A DNA stretch of 64,000 bases from Streptomyces resistomycificus. Its GTDB lineage: Bacteria; Actinomycetota; Actinomycetes; Streptomycetales; Streptomycetaceae. The translations under genes were made by a program, and so were the position numbers. The notes below the pieces were generated by a model, which worked only from the letters and a program-made list of their open reading frames with translations, had not been told where the DNA came from and did no database searches. Numbering within the stretch: the stretch's first letter is position 1; each line of letters starts with the position of its first letter. Positions 1-7,874 of this stretch are shown in pieces. The stretch spans positions 62,001 through 126,000 of the forward strand of contig NZ_KQ948993.1 of NCBI RefSeq assembly GCF_001514265.1, given 5' to 3'.

Positions 1-1625
1 CAGCGCGGCACCAGGATGCCCTGGAGGGTGAAGTCGTAGCGGACGTCCTTGCCGTCCGTCTCGGCCGTGCCCCGGCACGGGGCCAGCCGCACCGAGTAGC
101 CGAGGTGGGAGTCCAGGCACAGGTCGGGGGCGTCCGCGTTGCGCAGCAGCCCGTCCGGCTCGTACCGCCACTGCTGGGCGGCCTCCGAGGAGCAGTCGGT
201 GAGCTCGGTCTCCGCGCCCTCGACGGCCTTCTCGCCGACGACACCCACGCACAGCCCGGACGCCACGTTGTGCAGTCGGCCGCGCAGGGTTCCCTGCTCG
301 GCGTCGGCGGCACCGGCCCAGGACGGGTCGGCGGTCGCGCTGCCCGGGTCGGCGTCGGGCGCCCCCGAGGTGCGGTCTTCGTCGGCCTGGCCGGTGCCGT
401 CGGAGGTGCCGAGGGAGGACCACAGGACCAGGGGAAGGACGACCAGGCCGCTCACGGTCAGGACGGCGGCGCCCAGGTTGCGTCGGGCCGCGCGACGGGC
501 GGCCTTGTGGGCGGAACGCCGGGAGGCGGTACGGGGACCGGCCGGTGGTGCGGAGGGACGGGACGGGGCGCCGGGGACGGTCGAGGGGTCCGGGCCGGGG
601 CCGGCCGGGGGCGCCGGGGTCGCTCGAGCGGGCGTCTCGAAGGCGTCGAAGGCCACGGTCGCGGGGGCGGCGGCGTCGCCCTGGGCGGCCGGGGCCGGGG
701 CGGCTTCCGTCGCCGGCATGAAGGACTCCCCCACGAAGGGCGGGCGCTGGGCCAGGGCCTCCGCCTCCCTCTCCGTGTCGTCGGGAACGTCCTGCGCGCG
801 TGCGCGTGCCTCCACATAGGCGTGGGCCGCCCAGCCGAGGACCGCCTCGGCCAGGGCCTCGCCCAGGCCCTGGTTGAACTGGTGCAACTGGTCGGCGGTG
901 TACCGGCAGTGCTTGCAGCGCTCCAGGTGCCCGCGCAGATCGGTGTCGATGTCGGCACCGCCGCGCCGGTAGGTCACGTCGAGCAGCCGGAGGTAGTGGC
1001 GGCACTCCTGCTCCGGGGCGAGTTCGCGGTGGACCTGGAGGCACTCCTCACGCAGGCGCTCGCGGGCCCGCCCCAGTTCGACGCGGGCGTCCTCCTCCTG
1101 CAGGCCCAGCAGTGCGGCCGGTACGCCGAGCGGTTCGGCCTCGACCTCGGTGTGCCACAGCACGCAGCGGGCCGTCTGGGGCAGCCGCTGGAAGGCGCCG
1201 GACAGCAGGCGGCGGTCGGCCGGCGGCAGCAGCCGGGCGGCGGCACGCTCCCCACCGCCGGCCTCGGTCCGCAACTCCGGGTGCAGCAGCTCGCGTCGGC
1301 GGTCGGTGTCCCACTCCGCCGCGATGCGGCGCACGGTGACGAGAAGCCGGGGGCGCCAGGCGGACGTCGGCCCGTTGTGCCGCAGCGTCTCTCCGAAGAG
1401 CCGGGTGAAAGCGGCGGTCGTGAGCATTCCCGCCGGGCGAGCGCCGTCCGTGCACAGCCGTGCGTAGGCGAAAGCCGCTTCCCAGTGCCGGTCGAGGAGT
1501 TCACCGACGGGCTGGAGCGCGGGTGTCGCCCCACTCCACTTCCTGAGCTCGGCGCTCAGTTGCTCGTCCGTGGCGTCGGAGGGACGAGCAGGAGTCGGGG
1601 AATTCGACAGGCCTGCGTCATTCAC
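1..1625 (-). CDS. Sigma-like / zinc-finger / transmembrane / ricin-lectin fusion protein (C-terminus beyond window)
   Basis: The reading frame is open from 1625 to the left edge and has no stop in the window. Order of parts: an N-terminal region of about 200 residues resembling ECF sigma factors (region-2-like ELLDRHWEAAFAYA, region-4-like FQRLPQTARCVLWH followed by a helix-turn-helix-like stretch); a HLERCKHC motif (Hx3Cx2C, as in zinc anti-sigma domains); a proline/alanine-rich linker; one membrane segment (VLTVSGLVVLPLVLW); then an outside ricin B-type trefoil with paired Cys and an AQQWRY QxW motif. I chose GTG at 1625 because a GGGAGG sequence lies 9 bases upstream. In-frame ATGs at 1655 and 1664 are possible but lack a good ribosome site. 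Likely a membrane signalling or carbohydrate-sensing protein; sigma activity itself is inferred. Confidence 0.75.
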   Translation of the reverse strand, partial: MNDAGLSNSPTPARPSDATDEQLSAELRKWSGATPALQPVGELLDRHWEAAFAYARLCTDGARPAGMLTTAAFTRLFGETLRHNGPTSAWRPRLLVTVRRIAAEWDTDRRRELLHPELRTEAGGGERAAARLLPPADRRLLSGAFQRLPQTARCVLWHTEVEAEPLGVPAALLGLQEEDARVELGRARERLREECLQVHRELAPEQECRHYLRLLDVTYRRGGADIDTDLRGHLERCKHCRYTADQLHQFNQGLGEALAEAVLGWAAHAYVEARARAQDVPDDTEREAEALAQRPPFVGESFMPATEAAPAPAAQGDAAAPATVAFDAFETPARATPAPPAGPGPDPSTVPGAPSRPSAPPAGPRTASRRSAHKAARRAARRNLGAAVLTVSGLVVLPLVLWSSLGTSDGTGQADEDRTSGAPDADPGSATADPSWAGAADAEQGTLRGRLHNVASGLCVGVVGEKAVEGAETELTDCSSEAAQQWRYEPDGLLRNADAPDLCLDSHLGYSVRLAPCRGTAETDGKDVRYDFTLQGILVPR

Positions 1626-1664
1626 GGCGGCATTCCTCCCGAGGGCGTGCAGCATAAAGTCCAT

Positions 1665-2053
1665 ACCAAGGGGTATGCGGTGCCGCCGACGAAGCGCCGG
1701 GGTCCATCCGCACCGGTGTCGGCATCTCGAACGCCCGCCAAGGGCAGCTCTTTTGAAGCGTGGGGAGCGTACAGGAGTGGCCTCGTGCGCACCGGAGAGC
1801 GTCATTGTCCGTGCGCCGACAAGGCACACCTTTGCACAGGTCATCGAGATGTAACAAGGGACCCCTGGGTTTTGTGCATTGCGTGACCACCGAGAGTATT
1901 TGACGAACGGTCAAGGTCGGCGCCTTTACGACCGCTTTGCGTACGCCGCACTTTCGGCACCGTAAATGGTAACGGTATTCACTTGGCCCGGCGGTGACTT
2001 CCGGCCAACCATTGAACGGCCACTCCACCGCGCATTCGACCGGTCTCCACCGT
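1665..2053. other. Non-coding region upstream of the ricin-fusion gene
   Basis: This 389-base stretch lies between the upstream end of the leftward ricin-fusion gene and the stop codon of the leftward AraC gene. Long open frames cross it only as shadows of the neighbours. It is less GC-rich than the genes and must hold the promoter of the ricin-fusion gene. The only clear structure is the dyad at 1900-1914. Confidence 0.5.
1900..1914. promoter_or_regulatory. Perfect 5-bp inverted repeat, possible operator
   Basis: TTGAC, five bases (GAACG), then GTCAA. It sits about 275 bases upstream of the GTG start of the leftward ricin-fusion gene. The short arms could arise by chance in a 389-base region, so it is only a candidate binding site. 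Confidence 0.25.
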
Positions 2054-2968
2054 TCAGCCGTCAACCATTGGGCCACCCGACCGGTAGGCGCCGGGCGGCA
2101 GGCCGTAGCGCTCACGGAAGACCCGGTTGAAGTGGAACGGACTGACGAACCCGGATGCCGCGGCCACGCGCTCCACGGGCAGGTCGGTGCTCTCCAGCAG
2201 CCGGGCGGCGTGGTGCAGGCGGGCCTCGCGCAGCGCACGCATCGGCGACCGGCCGAGCTGCTCGGTGAAGAGGTGGGCGAACCGGGAGGGGGACAACCCC
2301 ACACCCGCGGCGAGCGATTCGACGGTGTGCGGTGCCCCGGGGTCGGCCGCGACCATCTCCTGGGCCCGGCGCACCCGCGGGTCGACGCCTGGACGGGGCG
2401 ACGGCGTGCGCGCGGTGCCGGCGGTGAGTAGGACGACCTCCTCCAGCGCGCACAGCGCGAGTTCACGGGCCGCGGCGCCGTGCGCGACGGCGACCTGCTC
2501 CCGGTCGGCCGCCGGTCCGGGCGGCGTCCCGGTGCCCGTCCAGCGGGCGGCGGTGAGCATCCGGCCGAACGCCGCCTCGATCCGGGCGTGCGCGTCGGCC
2601 GGGGTCGGAGGAAGGACGTACATGCCCTCGCCGACCTCGAACGGGCCGAGCCAGGCGGCCCAGGACGGTCTGGCCTGGCAGTGCGCCCACCAGAACCGCC
2701 AGTGCGGGGCGGCCCCCTCGACCCCGTAGTCGTGACGGACGCCCGGGGCGAGCACGACCAGGTCCCCGACCCCGGCCCGGGTGTGGGCCGCCCCCTGGCG
2801 CAGTTCCCCCCGCCCGCCGGTCGTCCAGGTGAACAGCCAGCTGTCGGCGCCGCGGGGCCGGCTCACTCCGTACCCCGGCGGCTGGTCGAAGTGTCCGACC
2901 ACGACCAGGCCGGGCGGTGGGCCCGGATCGGCGGGTGCAGCAGTCCTGGGCAATCCGTCAGCGGTCAC
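2054..2968 (-). CDS. AraC-family transcriptional regulator
   Basis: A 304-residue protein with an N-terminal cupin-like sensing half (GDLVVLAPGVRHDYGV is the typical AraC_binding strand) and a C-terminal double helix-turn-helix: VESLAAGVGLSPSRFAHLF for the first helix pair and FVSPFHFNRVFRERYG for the second. An ATG at 2974 sits directly against AGGAGG (2975-2980) with no spacing. GTG at 2968, two codons in, has a 6-base spacing and is the likelier start. The gene is divergent from the PhyH dioxygenase across about 70 bases, so it probably regulates that gene in response to a small ligand. Ligand unknown. Confidence 0.88.
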   Translation of the reverse strand: MTADGLPRTAAPADPGPPPGLVVVGHFDQPPGYGVSRPRGADSWLFTWTTGGRGELRQGAAHTRAGVGDLVVLAPGVRHDYGVEGAAPHWRFWWAHCQARPSWAAWLGPFEVGEGMYVLPPTPADAHARIEAAFGRMLTAARWTGTGTPPGPAADREQVAVAHGAAARELALCALEEVVLLTAGTARTPSPRPGVDPRVRRAQEMVAADPGAPHTVESLAAGVGLSPSRFAHLFTEQLGRSPMRALREARLHHAARLLESTDLPVERVAAASGFVSPFHFNRVFRERYGLPPGAYRSGGPMVDG

Positions 2969-3037
2969 GGGCATCCTCCTGTGCGGCGCGGCGTCCTAGC
3001 GTGTCGTACCGAAGGCACCCGACCGAGGAGTGAACGC

Positions 3038-3856
3038 ATGACAGCCATGGACATCGGCGCCTTTGGTGCTCCCATCCTGCCCGAGGACGGACTGCGGCGG
3101 TTTCGCGAGGACGGTTTCACCGTCGTGCGCGGGCTGTTCGGCCATGACGAGATCGAACGGCTGCGTGCGGAGTTCACGGCGCTGCACGCGGCCGGACCGG
3201 TGCCCGGGCACTTCGAGCCGCGCCCTTCGGCGGATCCGCTGCACCGTTACCCGAGGGTGATGTTCCCGCACGAGTTCCACGCGTTGTCACGGCGTGTGCT
3301 GCTGGATCCGCGGCTGCGCGGCGTGCTGGAGACGCTGCTGGGCGAGGAGGTGCTGGCCGCGCAGAGCATGTTCTACTTCAAGCCGCCGGGGGCGCGGGGG
3401 CAGGCGCTGCACCAGGACAACTTCTACCTGCGGGTGGAGCCGGGCACCTGTGTGGCCGCCTGGATCGCCTGTGACGTCATCGACCGGGACAACGGCGGAC
3501 TCGAGGTCGTCCCCGGCACCCACCGGATGGACCTGTTCTGCCCCGAGGAGGCGGACGCCGAGGTGTCGTTCGCCCGGGAGTTCGTGCCCCCGCCGCCGGG
3601 CCTCACGGCCGTACCCGTCGACATGGAGCCGGGGGACGTCCTGTTCTTCAACGGCAGCCTGGTGCACGGCTCGCAGCCCAACCACAGCGCCGACCGGTTC
3701 CGCCGCTCGTTCATCGGCCACTACGTCGGCCGTTCCGCCGAGCGCATCGGCCAGCACTACCGCACGCTGTCGATGTCCGGCGACCGGGTGCCGTTGGCGG
3801 AGAGCGAGGGCGCGGGCCCGTGCGGCACGGAGTTCGCGCCGCACGGGCCGCACTAG
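3038..3856 (+). CDS. Phytanoyl-CoA dioxygenase (PhyH) family protein
   Basis: A 272-residue Fe(II)/2-oxoglutarate oxygenase. The metal triad is visible: ALHQDNFY gives His125-x-Asp127 and LVHGSQPN gives His210. An arginine just downstream (FRRSF, about 223) suits 2-oxoglutarate binding, and DNGGLEVVPGTH is the usual core strand. ATG at 3038 follows GAGGAG with 7-base spacing. It is transcribed away from the AraC gene and is convergent with the aldo/keto reductase. Members hydroxylate lipids, amino acids or small metabolites; the substrate cannot be read from the sequence. Confidence 0.85.
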   Translation: MTAMDIGAFGAPILPEDGLRRFREDGFTVVRGLFGHDEIERLRAEFTALHAAGPVPGHFEPRPSADPLHRYPRVMFPHEFHALSRRVLLDPRLRGVLETLLGEEVLAAQSMFYFKPPGARGQALHQDNFYLRVEPGTCVAAWIACDVIDRDNGGLEVVPGTHRMDLFCPEEADAEVSFAREFVPPPPGLTAVPVDMEPGDVLFFNGSLVHGSQPNHSADRFRRSFIGHYVGRSAERIGQHYRTLSMSGDRVPLAESEGAGPCGTEFAPHGPH

Positions 3857-3861
3857 GCACG

Positions 3862-3887
3862 CCTTTGGTGGACGTCCCTTTGGTGGA
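3862..3887. repeat. Short direct repeat between convergent genes
   Basis: CCTTTGGTGGA occurs twice, at 3862-3872 and 3877-3887, between the stop codons of the PhyH gene and the reductase. No hairpin forms from it. Probably a local duplication of no function. Confidence 0.5.
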
Positions 3888-4858
3888 TCATCCGTGCCCG
3901 ACGATCGGGTGCGGGGCGTAGGGCCGCTCCAGTTCCTCGATCTCCTCGTCGCCGAGTACGAGTTCGACGGCGGCGACCGCGTCCTCGATGTGCCGGTCCT
4001 GGCCGCGCCGACGATCGGTGCGGCCACCGTCTCCCGCTGCAGCAGCCAGGCGAGGGCCACCTGGGCACGTGGCACGCGCCGGTCCCCCGCGATGCGGGTG
4101 ACGGCCTCGACGATGGCGCGGTCGCCGTCCGGGTAGAGACGGCTGCCGAAGTCGTCGTTGGCGCTGCGCTCGGTCACCGTGCCCCAGTCCCGGGTGAGGC
4201 GTCCGCGGGCCAGCGGGCTCCACGGCAGCACGCCGACGCCCTGGTCCGCGCAGAGCGGCAGCATCTCCCGTTCCTCCTCGCGGTAGAGGAGGTTGTAGTG
4301 ATTCTGCATGGACACGAACTTGGTCCAACCGTGCCGCTCGGCCGTGTACTGCATCTTGGAGAACTGCCAGGCGTACATCGAACTCGCCCCGATGTAGCGC
4401 ACCTTGCCCGCCTTCACCAGGTCGTGCAGGGCCTCCATGGTCTCCTCGACCGGGGTGTGCGGGTCGTAGCGGTGGATCTGGTAGAGGTCGACGTAGTCGG
4501 TGCCGAGGCGGCCGAGGCTGTGGTCGATCTCGGTCATGATCGCCTTGCGGGACAGGCCGTGCGCGTTGGGTCCCGGCCGCATCCGCCCGTTCACCTTGGT
4601 CGCGAGCACGATCTCGTCACGCCGGGCGAAGTCGGCGAGCGCCCGGCCGACGATCTCCTCGCTGGTGCCGTCGGAGTAGACGTTGGCGGTGTCGAAGAAG
4701 TTGATCCCGGCCTCCAGCGCCTGCCGGACCAGCGGGCGCGAGGTCTCCTCGTCGAGGGTCCACTCGTGCACGCCCCGGTCGGGCAGACCGTAGGTCATGC
4801 AGCCCAGACAGATCCGCGAGACGTCCAGGCCCGTCGAACCGAGCTTCACGTACTGCAT
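3888..4858 (-). pseudogene. Aldo/keto reductase with a C-terminal frameshift
   Basis: The frame from ATG 4858 encodes a full AKR barrel: INFFDTANVYSDGTS (catalytic Asp and Tyr), VLATKVNG (Lys), LYQIHRYD (His), and VLPWSPLARGRL near the cofactor loop. After AAPIVGAARTG the expected tail continues in another frame (HIEDAVAAVELVLGDEEI, ending IVGHG at 3888). The span from ATG to that stop is 971 bases, one short of 324 codons, which puts a single-base loss near 3992-4000. Without correction the frame runs on antisense through the PhyH gene. AGGAG lies about 8 bases before the ATG. It could be a real inactivating mutation or a sequencing error. The missing tail helps hold NADPH in this family. 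Confidence 0.75.
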
Positions 4859-4992
4859 CGTTGCCGCTCCTGCCTTCGGGATGGGTTCCAGGGGAGCGTA
4901 ACGACCCCGCCCGCGACCGGGGCCCGGCGGCGACGCCCGTCGGCCACAGCACCCGGCTCCCCCGCGAAACCCGCCGCACGTCCCGGTCCCAC

Positions 4993-5520
4993 TCACCCCA
5001 GCAGGTCCAGTGCCCTCTCCCACCCGAAGTCGGGCCGGGTTCCGTCCTGCCCCGGCTCCCCGGAGTACGGCTCGCCGAACCTCACGCCCATCCCGCGCAG
5101 CCGTATGAGGCTGTCCTGGTAGGCGGGGTGGGCGGCCAGCGCGTCGGACACGCACGGCAGTGCGGCGACCGGGACTCCCAGTCCGTACGTCTCGCACAGG
5201 GTCGCCACGGCGAGGGTGTCGGCGAGCCCCGCCGCCCACTTGTTGACGGTGTTGAAGGTGACCGGGGCGGCCACGACGGCGTCCGGCGGCGGGAAGGGGC
5301 GCGGGTCGCCCGGGCTGCGCCAGGCCGAGCGGATCCGCCGCCCGGTCTGCGCCTCCACGGCTGCGGTGTCGAGGAAGCCGTTCGTCGCGACGGGTGTGGC
5401 GATCACGCCGACCTCCCAGTCGCGCTCCTGGGCGGCGGTGATCAGCTTGCTGACGTCCGCCGCGATCCCGGCGGCGCAGACGACGACGTAGAGAAAGGGT
5501 TTCCCGGCCTGCTCGGTCAT
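4993..5520 (-). CDS. Flavoprotein of the phosphopantothenoylcysteine decarboxylase-like fold
   Basis: A 175-residue single-domain protein. LYVVVCAAGIAADVSKLI at the N-terminus is the FMN-phosphate-binding start of the PF02441 fold. VGVIATPVATNGFLD and DAVVAAPVTFNTVNKWAAG match the second and third conserved segments, including the PxTxNTxxK signature that lines the FMN. It lies between the reductase and the DUF1348 gene, all leftward, but gaps of more than 100 bases and about 10 bases leave operon status open on the upstream side. Members decarboxylate or bind aminovinyl thiol intermediates; the substrate here is unknown. Confidence 0.82.
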   Translation of the reverse strand: MTEQAGKPFLYVVVCAAGIAADVSKLITAAQERDWEVGVIATPVATNGFLDTAAVEAQTGRRIRSAWRSPGDPRPFPPPDAVVAAPVTFNTVNKWAAGLADTLAVATLCETYGLGVPVAALPCVSDALAAHPAYQDSLIRLRGMGVRFGEPYSGEPGQDGTRPDFGWERALDLLG

Positions 5521-5529
5521 CCGCGCACC

Positions 5530-5988
5530 CTACTCAAGCGGGAAGGACCGTCCGTGTTCCGCCGCCGGCCGCGGGCCGTGGATGCGCCGCTGCCGCTCCT
5601 CGATCCGCACGTCGTCGATGCTCGCCTCGCGCCGGGTCATCAGGCCGTGCTCGTCGAACTCCCACAGCTCGTTGCCGTACGACCGCCACCAGCGGCCGTC
5701 GCCGTCACGGCACTCGTACTGGAAACGGACAGCGATGCGGTTGCCGTCGAAGGCCCACAGGTCCTTGCGCAGCGCGTACTCGTGCTCGCGCGCCCACTTC
5801 GCGGTGAGGAACTCGACGATCTGGGCGCGCCCGGTCACGAAGGTGTCGCGGTTGCGCCAGACCGAGTCCGCCGAGTACGCGAGCGCCACCCGGTGCGGGT
5901 CACGGGTGTTCCAGGCGTCCTCGGCGGCCTGTACCTTCTGGGCCGCCGTCTCGCGGGTGAAGGGCGGCAGGGGCGGTCGGGTGGTCAT
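5530..5988 (-). CDS. DUF1348 / NTF2-like family protein
   Basis: A 152-residue protein with the hallmark DUF1348 sequence: AEDAWNTRDPHRVALAYS, WRNRDTFVTGRAQIVEFL and RFQYECRDGDGRWWRSYGNE. It is a small alpha+beta barrel of the SnoaL/NTF2 class. ATG 5988 is favoured over an upstream frame-compatible start because GGAGG lies 5 bases before it. The gene is divergent from the TetR gene, and both operators lie in the spacer, so it is the likely repression target. Such proteins are often annotated as stress or steroid-isomerase-like; no activity is claimed here. Confidence 0.85.
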   Translation of the reverse strand: MTTRPPLPPFTRETAAQKVQAAEDAWNTRDPHRVALAYSADSVWRNRDTFVTGRAQIVEFLTAKWAREHEYALRKDLWAFDGNRIAVRFQYECRDGDGRWWRSYGNELWEFDEHGLMTRREASIDDVRIEERQRRIHGPRPAAEHGRSFPLE

Positions 5989-6010
5989 GTCATCCTCCGT
6001 GGCCGGCAGG

Positions 6011-6026
6011 GAGAACGTGCGTTCTC
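6011..6026. promoter_or_regulatory. TetR operator copy 1
   Basis: GAGAACG-TG-CGTTCTC, a perfect palindrome with 7-bp arms and a 2-base spacer, in the DUF1348/TetR divergent spacer. An almost identical site follows 36 bp downstream, centre to centre. Confidence 0.85.
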
Positions 6027-6046
6027 CGGTACGCTGGCCACCGTAG

Positions 6047-6062
6047 GAGAACGCTCGTTCTC
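6047..6062. promoter_or_regulatory. TetR operator copy 2
   Basis: GAGAACG-CT-CGTTCTC, with the same 7-bp arms as the site at 6011-6026. It ends 20 bases before the TetR ATG, so a bound regulator would block its own transcript as well as the divergent one. Confidence 0.85.
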
Positions 6063-6082
6063 GCGTCAAGGAGAGGTCGCAC

Positions 6083-6634
6083 ATGGACAACGCAGTCGCC
6101 CGTGAGCGGGTGCTGGACGCCGCCGAGGAGCTGTTCTACGGGCGGGGCGTCCAGTCCGTCGGGATGGACGAGGTACGGGCCGCCTCCGGGGTCTCGCTGA
6201 AGCGGCTCTACCAGCTCTTCCCGGCGAAGGAGCAACTGGTCAGGGCCTACCTGGAGCGACGGGACGGGCGCTGGCGCGGGCGGCTCGCCGCGTATGTGGA
6301 GCGCGAGGAGGAGCCGCAGCGGCGCGTCCTGGCGGTCTTCGACTGGCTGGAGGAGTGGTTCGGCGAGGACGGGTTCCGCGGCTGCGCGTGGATCAACTCG
6401 TACGGCGAACTGGGAGCGACGTCGCCGCTCGTGGTGGCCCGGGTCCGCGCGCACAAGGAGGCGTTCGGCGCCTACCTCGCCTCCCTGGTGGCCGGTGCGG
6501 GACGGCCCGCCGCGCTGGCCGCCCCGCTGTTCCTGCTGGCCGAGGGCGCCATGGTCACGGCGGGCATCACCGGGAGCACGCGGCCGGCCGCCGAGGCGCG
6601 CAAGGCGGCGCGGCTGCTCATGGAGTCCGGCTGA
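6083..6634 (+). CDS. TetR/AcrR-family repressor
   Basis: A 183-residue protein. The helix-turn-helix is at residues 5-50: VLDAAEELFYGRGVQSVGMD, then VRAASGVSLKRLYQLFPAKE. The C-terminal ligand domain contains GFRGCAWINSYGELG, typical of a TetR subgroup often found beside oxidoreductase or NTF2-like genes. AAGGAGAGG precedes ATG 6083. Twin palindromes between it and the DUF1348 gene indicate autoregulation and control of that gene. Inducer unknown. Confidence 0.9.
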   Translation: MDNAVARERVLDAAEELFYGRGVQSVGMDEVRAASGVSLKRLYQLFPAKEQLVRAYLERRDGRWRGRLAAYVEREEEPQRRVLAVFDWLEEWFGEDGFRGCAWINSYGELGATSPLVVARVRAHKEAFGAYLASLVAGAGRPAALAAPLFLLAEGAMVTAGITGSTRPAAEARKAARLLMESG

Positions 6635-6652
6635 GGGCCGGGCGGCGGGCGC

Positions 6653-6853
6653 TCAGCCCACCGTCCGGGACACCGTGACGGCGGTGACCGGACACGCCCG
6701 GGCAGCCTCCCGGACCATGGGGTCGCCGCCGCCGTCCTCCCGGCCGGGCAGCAGCGTGCTGTAGCCGTCGTCGTCCTGGGTGAAGACGCCCGGAGCGGCC
6801 AGGGCGCACTGGCCCGCCCCGATGCAGACGTCCTTGTCGATGTCGACGTGCAT
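6653..6853 (-). CDS. Single-cluster [3Fe-4S]-type ferredoxin
   Basis: A 66-residue acidic protein starting MHVDIDKDVCIGAGQCALAA, with the last cluster ligand in ACPVTAVTV. The C-x5-C spacing, with a non-Cys in the middle position, indicates a [3Fe-4S] ferredoxin of the kind that feeds electrons to actinobacterial P450s. No P450 is adjacent; the nearest are about 5 kb and 20 kb away. It stands alone, convergent with the TetR gene, so it may be a general partner. AGAGG is 8 bases before the chosen ATG. A longer frame to 6901 has no ribosome site. Confidence 0.85.
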   Translation of the reverse strand: MHVDIDKDVCIGAGQCALAAPGVFTQDDDGYSTLLPGREDGGGDPMVREAARACPVTAVTVSRTVG

Positions 6854-7034
6854 GACCGGAGCCTCTTGGGGCGACGGCAAGTTCGGCCAGATCGGTGCCA
6901 TCGGCGATTTGGCCGAGGCTCGACGCCCGAGGGACGCGCACCGGACGGCCCTGGTCCCCGCCCGCCCGGACCGGTACGCCGTGGCGCGGGAAATTCGGTT
7001 GTCCCGGCGGGGCGGCCGCCCTCAGGATCTGGCC

Positions 7035-7142
7035 ATGCTGAAAACCGACGCCCCGCTGCCGCCGACCGCCACCGCCGCACGTCCGGTGCGTGTCCAGCAG
7101 CAGCCCGGCCGGCCGTGGAGGCCCGCGCTGTCGCGCTCATGA
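7035..7142 (+). CDS. Possible 35-residue leader peptide coupled to the exporter gene
   Basis: An ATG with AGGA 7-8 bases upstream opens a 35-codon frame. Its TGA overlaps the ATG of the downstream LysE-like gene (ATGA). The peptide (MLKTDAPLPPTATAA at its start) resembles nothing I know. The exporter ATG has no Shine-Dalgarno of its own at proper distance, so coupling through this small frame is plausible. A chance frame in GC-rich DNA cannot be excluded. Confidence 0.3.
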   Translation: MLKTDAPLPPTATAARPVRVQQQPGRPWRPALSRS

Positions 7143-7768
7143 CCGCCGCGCTCGTCGCGGGACTGCTCGCGGGGTACGGCATCGCCGTGCCCGTCGGTGC
7201 GGTCGGCGCCTACCTGGTCTCCCTCACCGCGCGTACGTCCCTGCGGACCGGTGTCTGTGCCGCGCTCGGCGTGGCGGCCGCCGACGGGCTCTACGCCCTG
7301 GTGGCCACCCTCGGCGGCTCCGCCCTGGCCGGCGCGCTGCGGCCGGCGCTCGGTCCGCTGCGCTGGGCCTCCGCCCTGGTGCTGGTGGCGCTCGCGGCCC
7401 TGGGCGCCGTCACAGCCGTACGGCAGTACCGCGGTCACCGGCTCGCCACCCGGGTCGACCCGCCTCCCCCGAGTCCGGCGCGGGCCTTTCTGTCGCTGCT
7501 CGGGATCACCCTGCTCAACCCGACCACCGTGATCTACTTCGCGGCGCTGGTGCTCGGCACGCGGGCCGACACGGCCGTAAGCCCCCTGGCCCAGGGCGTG
7601 TTCGTCCTCGCGGCGTTCGCCGCCTCCGCGAGCTGGCAACTGCTGCTCGCCTCAGGGGGCGCCCTGCTGGGCCGGGCCCTGACCGGACACCGGGGGCGGC
7701 TGGCCACGGCCTTGCTGTCGAGCGGCGTGATGACCGCGCTGGCGGTGCGGATGCTGGTGGCTCCGTAG
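7139..7768 (+). CDS. LysE/RhtB-type amino-acid exporter
   Basis: A 209-residue protein with about six hydrophobic segments. The first, ALVAGLLAGYGIAVPVGAVG, carries the family's N-terminal P-x-G-P/V-like motif. FLSLLGITLLNPTTVIYFAA is the characteristic central LNPxxxxxF segment. It probably exports an amino acid or a small metabolite. The start is uncertain: ATG 7139 overlaps the stop of a small upstream frame, and an in-frame GTG at 7115 is an alternative. Confidence 0.8.
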   Translation: MTAALVAGLLAGYGIAVPVGAVGAYLVSLTARTSLRTGVCAALGVAAADGLYALVATLGGSALAGALRPALGPLRWASALVLVALAALGAVTAVRQYRGHRLATRVDPPPPSPARAFLSLLGITLLNPTTVIYFAALVLGTRADTAVSPLAQGVFVLAAFAASASWQLLLASGGALLGRALTGHRGRLATALLSSGVMTALAVRMLVAP

Positions 7769-7874
7769 GACCGTCGGTACGCCTTGCGGGAACGCGGCGT
7801 GGATGAAAGTCGTTCCCACCGGTGTTGAACCGCGTTACCAGCAGGCAGTAGTCGACGACGATGGGACGGATGCC

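Noticed and set aside
105..1886. 593-residue open frame on the + strand
   Set aside because: It is antisense to the ricin-fusion gene, with the Gly/Arg/Val-rich composition of GC-rich shadow frames and no ribosome site.
3287..5239. A single 650-residue protein from the aldo/keto reductase frame
   Set aside because: The frame runs antisense through the PhyH gene after a one-base shift and starts far before the reductase ATG; only the reductase portion is real.
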